From positions 297,501 to 361,500 of the forward strand of contig JAMWET010005077.1 of assembly GCA_024036415.1 (NCBI GenBank): 64,000 nt of DNA, given 5' to 3'. The stretch is from Prochilodus magdalenae (taxonomy: Eukaryota > Chordata > Actinopteri > Characiformes > Prochilodontidae). The notes under the pieces were generated by a model. It saw only the letters and a program-made list of their open reading frames with translations. It did no database searches and was not told the DNA's origin. Positions 58,641 through 64,000 of the stretch are shown one piece after another. Positions within the stretch are counted from its first letter, which is position 1; every line of letters begins with the position of its first letter. Position numbers and translations under genes: made by a program.

Positions 58641-61600
58641 TGGTAAAATTAGTTTGACTGTATTACACTCAGTTCAACACTTTTTTGTTTATAGAAATTC
58701 CGTCTTTAAGTATTGTGAACACAGGCTTGTGGAATGCATGAAGGCTAAAAGGATAGTGCAAGTAATAAACCTGGCAGGTGTGTGCAAATTAGTGCATACG
58801 ACTAGATGGTTATGAATTTTCACAGCCCTGGGTGTTCATGCCAATGCTTTTATGCAGCACGCTGTTTGCACATTGGTATAACGTGCTTATTAGTCAGTAT
58901 ACATTTTAATGCTTGTGCTGTCAGCATATTACAAAGACTGCACAAACAAATTTGATGATGCATAGGTTGAGAAACGCTCCAAGGCATGTTACAGCTAGAA
59001 ACCTGACACTGACATTTTACTTGTTCACCTCTAAAGATTACATAAACTTTCATGTGGCATTGCTGTCAGTAATAATATGCCATTGTCTTATTCTGAGCCA
59101 TTTCAGTTTAGCATTTGTGTAGAGCTGCTTTGTTCAAAGAGACATAGAGCTTTGAGCAGAATTAGCCTATACAAGTACTCAGAAGTGATTTGTTTGAATT
59201 AATGTCTGCTTTAGAAGTTACATTCAGACTTGCTTAATGGAATTAATGACAAATTAATACTGATTAAAAATGCTGATGCACTTGAGCATTGCCCAGAATT
59301 CCTTTAAAGGCCATGGCTTGTAAGTGTCTGTGAAAAGAAAGCTAGAAAGTCCAGCCTGGAAAGCACTCGTGGAGTGTCCTTAATAAGCATCATTATGCTG
59401 CACCGCATTTGTGCCATGTTTGTTTTCATTCTGTTACTCCTGGGATCCGTGTATAGTGTGGGAAGAAGCAAAAAGCTTTTCTGCTATGTGCACTAGCTTT
59501 CTGTATGACTTCCAGCTGCAGCATTCCTCTTCATTAGATGGTGGGATGCATGGATACCCTGCTGGAGCAGATCGCACCTGGTGACTGGTGACGGTCATCC
59601 ATGATGGGCAAATCGCAGGTAGTTATTCAGGGCCTCGCTGATGGACTGTCAGTCTAGGCTTCCACTCTCCTTTCCCCGCGTTCATCTTCCTCGTTGGAGC
59701 TATGTCACACTGCAGGTGGCCTATCTGAATATGCTGCTGTTCCTCATGTTACTTAGCAACCAGGAAACTGTAAAACTATGTCAGCGGAGAGCCTTATTGC
59801 ATGAGCGATCTAATCAATGTAATCAACAGTAAGTACACTTACAGCCTTGTTGTTGTCCGCATGCAGGATGCCCTTTTTAATTTGAAGCCGCAGTGTGTTT
59901 TATTTGTCATCAGAGACTTAACGTAAGCCGTTTGTTGCCAGTGGCTATCCATTTGCACTTGCCATTAAATATTCGACACAAGAAGACTTCAAAGCCTTTC
60001 TGCGAGAGAAAAGAAACTACTGAGGCTTTTTAATCCCCGACTCATTACCGGCTCTGCTTTTTTTCCCCTGATTTCCCCCATTTCTAGAAGTGTTTAACAG
60101 CTCCTCTGGCAACCTGCATAATCCAGATGCCTGTGTACACAGCTGGTTGGGGCTGCAGTAATTCAGGTGAAATAAACTGTAGCGGCGCTCAAGGACACAG
60201 TAGTGCTCTACCACACAGGGCTTGTTTAATTGCCTGTGTGTGTCCTCTGTAAACACAACCTTAGGTGGAGCGGACAGGACAGCTGAAGCCTGACTGAAGC
60301 CTGCTACAAGCTCCAGGCCCCTCACCTCCATATGCTGTACTATTCCTGGATATGTCGGGGTAATGCCCACGTCATGTGTCCATAAAGTTCCCTTTCTCCT
60401 TGTGCTACGTCCTTCTGAACATTCACTCTAATGTCTATCCACTCTTGGACAAAAGTGTGTTTCAATGCCCATGCAGTCTCACTGTTGTAGTAATTTAGTT
60501 TACGATTTAGTACATAAGTAATTGGCTCACCACTGAACTATTGCAAGCTGTATTCCCTGATCTGCCTTTGGTTCATTGCATGAAGGATTTGAATACTTTC
60601 CCATAAATTGTCTCACATCATCAGTTAGTTTTCTAAAATCGATAACCCATCAACAATGGGTTTTAAGCTTTATTCAAGAAGTGGTTGCAAGCCCTGCCAA
60701 CATCTGACTGCTAAGTAATCCTTCTAGGTGGTGAATGATCGGAGCTCATTCTGGGTAACCTTTTAGCATGTTGATTTTTTGTCATGGTTAGTGTTGGACA
60801 GTATCCATTCTCATACGTTTTCAGAGTGGAGTTTTCAGGGTTTTGTAAGTCAGATGCACATTTTGTTGTAATGGATCTTTTGTTATCTCCACTGTTGGGA
60901 TAGCATCTTTAATTTAGTCAGTCTTCAAAAAAAATGTTGCTTACATCACAAGTGATATGTGCAGTGAACACCACTTTAAAAACTTGATATTTAGTCAACA
61001 GAATATTGCCTTTGGCTTTTAATGCATTTTAAGTGGTTTAAGTGAAAGCTGGCCCACGAAGCGAACCATGAAAAAAAGGAGAAATGTCCTCCCGTTCTTC
61101 TCACTTTGTAATTACACCAAGGTTTCTTTAGTGTGAAAATTGTATTTCATCTTGTCCTTTGAAACCTCTCACAGATTCGTTTATAATGATGCCTTAGTTC
61201 CTCAGTGTCTCTCTCAGTTTGAAATGATTGTGCCTTTCGCAATCTGTCCTCATGTGTCTGACCTCCTTTCTCCCTGCTTGGAGGTATTGTAAATTTCAGC
61301 TTTCCCATTTTAGTGGGCAACAATGTGCATTTGCCTTTGCCCCTGGAGATGGCGCAAGGTAGTGGGTTAGTGCCTTTTGCATGGGGCCAGAGCGTTGATC
61401 AGCAGCATGTTATGAAGATTAAGTTGAGTTGATGTTGGTTTTGACAGCTGGTGCGCTGCTCTGCTGGGAACTCCTGGATTTGTCTTTTTATTGTGCAGAG
61501 GGAATTTGGTCAGCTGAGAATGTTAAATGGCTGTTCTCACGCAAAGGTGTTTCCTTAAGCTTTACTTGTCGTCTTATTACTGTGGACTGTCTTACGGCTC

Positions 61601-64000
61601 AGCTAAATTTATAGGTTACTGTTCTACTGTATGTTCTTGTTGCTCTGCCGAGGCTGATTATGTAAACCACTGATTTATCAGTCAACATTTGTTGCGAGCA
61701 ACATTTGCTGTTGGTCTGTGATTCACTTACAAGGTTGGACACATTCAAAATAACATTCTGTTATTATCCAGTAGGAACAGAGTGCGATTGAGTATCCATC
61801 CATATTTTTGCAAGTTGTTTTCAGGCTTTGAAAAGTTGCAGTACTCATTAAACGAATGCTATGCACTTTATGGACCATCTCCAGCAAACTGGGAGGACCT
61901 GATACTACATCAGGATTTGTGTGGTTAACAGATGGCAAAACAAAGAGAGCGATGGCATCTGGCAGCTAATTCCACCATGGAGGATGAAGATGAGGATAGT
62001 GTTCAGAACTGGAAATCACAGCTGAACCGTGGGATTAAAGATATGAGGAACTGGGAGATGGAGAACACTGAGAATGAAGATGAGACGAGTGTAGGCCAGA
62101 ACCCTTTGATGAGTATTCACTCTGATCTTATCACACAGTCTCCTCATGGGGCAGTGGTCAAGCTCTCAGCCTGCTGGATCCCTCCAACCACCTGCCATTC
62201 GGAGTCACTGTTCTTAAACCCTGTGCTGACATAGGATGTTTTTAGCCATGGGCCCTTTGCTTGCATTGACAAAGGTAAATCCTGTGCCTGGTGTATCCAG
62301 TCTCCTCCCCCTTCCACGCAGCTGCTGTCTGTTCCTCGCACTATGCCTGTCCCTAGAGTGTATTCCTCTTTGCTGATGGTTCAAAAGAATATTATTACAC
62401 ATAGGCTTTATTGAATTTGCCCTCTAATGAAAGGAGGAGGTTTGCTGTGACGATAAAAGAGCAGTGCTGGGGCTTTGTGATGAGTCGGCCGAATTATAAG
62501 GCCCAGTCATGTCTGAGAGGTCCATTAGTCTAGGTGGCAGGCTGTCTCAGTCCTCTTGACTTAATCAATGGGATTGCTTCATTAATCCTTTTCTCTAAGG
62601 CCAGTAACAGACAAATAATCAAATTTGTTGGTGTGACAGTGAGTGACAAAAGTAGAGCAATATTTCTATAGATTTTTGACACGGATCCAGCCCAATCAGA
62701 TGGAAACCCGAAGTCCAGAGAAAGTAAAGTATTTGTCAATTAAAATTATTTTACTAACATAAAGGATTCTTGCCTGAATTGAAGTAGCTTGATACAGTAG
62801 GTGTGGGGTTTCCTATACAGCCTCCCTATACACTGCAGCACAACATTCTCTGTGTGACTGCTGTATACTTTGAGAGCTATGCAGTTATGAGTGCTAATGA
62901 ACTATGAACATGAGGAACCAGGCTCTATACTTTTGGGTAATATGATGTACTACGGTTCTAGAGCAGACTACTTGTTACCTTTACATTAAGTGTGGTGGAT
63001 AAACCCTGGGAATAAAATACCTGTGTCTACCTTATCTTGTTTTTGATGGGAAGATGAGCCTGTCGAATTCTGTATACAGGCTAAATAGCTTGTATGTGAT
63101 GCTTCCCCAGGAATACAGCTAGGCTAACAAACCAGCGTACTTCATCTACAGGGCTTTACCCAACAGGGCTACTAAAAATATCAGGCAATGGAAATGTGTT
63201 AAAGTGTTACAGAAGTGACATCATCAGGATACGTTTTCCAATAATATTCAGGGTTCAAAGTATTCAGACATGCAGCCCTCATATACATCTTCATAAATAC
63301 ATTGAAAATCCCAGTAAACTGGATGTGATGCTCTCAACATGAATCGCCAACAGCTCCTTCAGTTCTGAGTCATGTACAAAAATACACTTGCACGATTTAG
63401 AAACACTGAAACCTTGACCACATAAACACAACTGGTCTGCTTTGTGGTGATCTGGTGTATTCAATCAGCAATTACCTGGGAATTCTACAAGGTGTAGGAA
63501 CTTGCATACCATTAACCTTAAACACTATTTTCTTCTCCTTGTGTTGATGGACAAACTGAAGTGCTGGGCTAAAATCAGGGAGGTGTTTATTTAGCAGATT
63601 TGTAATCGAACACAGCAGCAACAAGAGCAAGGCAGATATAACAGAAACAGATAAGGTAACAGAACAGGATTGGGAGGTGGTGGGTTATGGGAAATGGAGT
63701 CCGGGAGATCTGGGGTAAGAAGTGAGCCAGCAGGAATGACACACTCCTTCAAAAACAGTCCCCATTTTAGGTAAAATGGTCTGATTATGCAACAGCCTTG
63801 ACTTGAAATAATATTATTATATTATTGTAGTAACATTTGCACTGGAGTATGTTGAGAAATCTGACTATGTGGAGAAATTGTAGGCTATGTGGCAAAATCT
63901 CAATCAGTGTACGGTAATGTGGGCACTTTTCATATCCTTTTCAAGCTCCCAGATTAAAAACCATGGTTGATGTTCATCTTCAAATGAGGCTGAAGTTTGT
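58641..64000. other. Intronic stretch to the right edge, nothing recognised
   Basis: No transposon termini, RNA genes or channel exons were recognised. 59300-60400 is somewhat GC-richer and unique-looking, which could mark conserved non-coding DNA, but that needs comparison with other fish. Confidence 0.4.

Larger units (their letters stand above)
26998..64000 (+). other. First coding intron of the cacna1h-like gene, 5' part (at least 37 kb)
   Basis: No exon starting with the expected Trp-Phe-Glu and the IS1 segment was seen, nor a U12 branch site (TCCTTAAC-like) followed closely by AC and such an exon. The rest of the window is therefore read as intron. It contains the repeats listed separately. 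No gene on either strand was recognised inside it. Confidence 0.65.

Overview
The window looks like teleost fish nuclear DNA. It is AT-rich, intron-like or intergenic almost everywhere, and crowded with degenerate transposons and simple repeats of fish type: Tc1/mariner relics and MITEs, a tRNA-derived SINE, and TG, CA and TC microsatellites. An otophysan fish is plausible, but the species cannot be fixed from the sequence alone. Almost all open frames are short and carry no recognisable domain.

Only one gene is supported: the 5' end of a T-type voltage-gated calcium channel alpha-1 subunit, best matched to cacna1h (Cav3.2), on the + strand. A probable non-coding exon 1 (about 26026-26366) lies in a CpG-rich segment and is followed by a small intron (26367-26689). 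The first coding exon (26690-26997, ATG at 26714) encodes about 95 residues of the cytoplasmic N-terminus up to the conserved VCNP just before segment IS1. The coding exon ends at a near-perfect U12-type AT-AC 5' splice site (ATATCCTTT at 26998). The intron then runs off the right edge, so it is at least 37 kb long. A small upstream ORF predicted in the spliced leader would stop on the main start codon (ATGA overlap).

Layout: 1-592 is a TG-rich array with a roughly 200-bp higher-order repeat. 593-25900 is a gene-free upstream region. It holds an interrupted duplication (2.0-2.95 kb), several Tc1-like relics (4.3, 14.8, 20.3 and 23.5 kb), an LTR-like insertion nested in another repeat (6.7-7.5 kb), and a 285-bp copy of nearby sequence flanked by 15-bp direct repeats (24.4 kb). 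26.0-27.0 kb is the promoter and first exons. 27.0-64.0 kb is the first coding intron. It holds a four-unit tandem array of roughly 235 bp (27.5-28.35 kb), a SINE nested in an inverted-repeat element (30.1-30.7 kb), MITEs (36.3 and 46.4 kb), further copies of families seen upstream (42.2, 57.1 and 58.5 kb), RFX/X-box-like motifs, and long stretches where nothing was recognised.

There is no operon-like or multigene system here. The most distinctive signals are the minor-class splice site in the calcium-channel gene, the termination-overlapping uORF, and the insertion bounded by 15-bp duplications.
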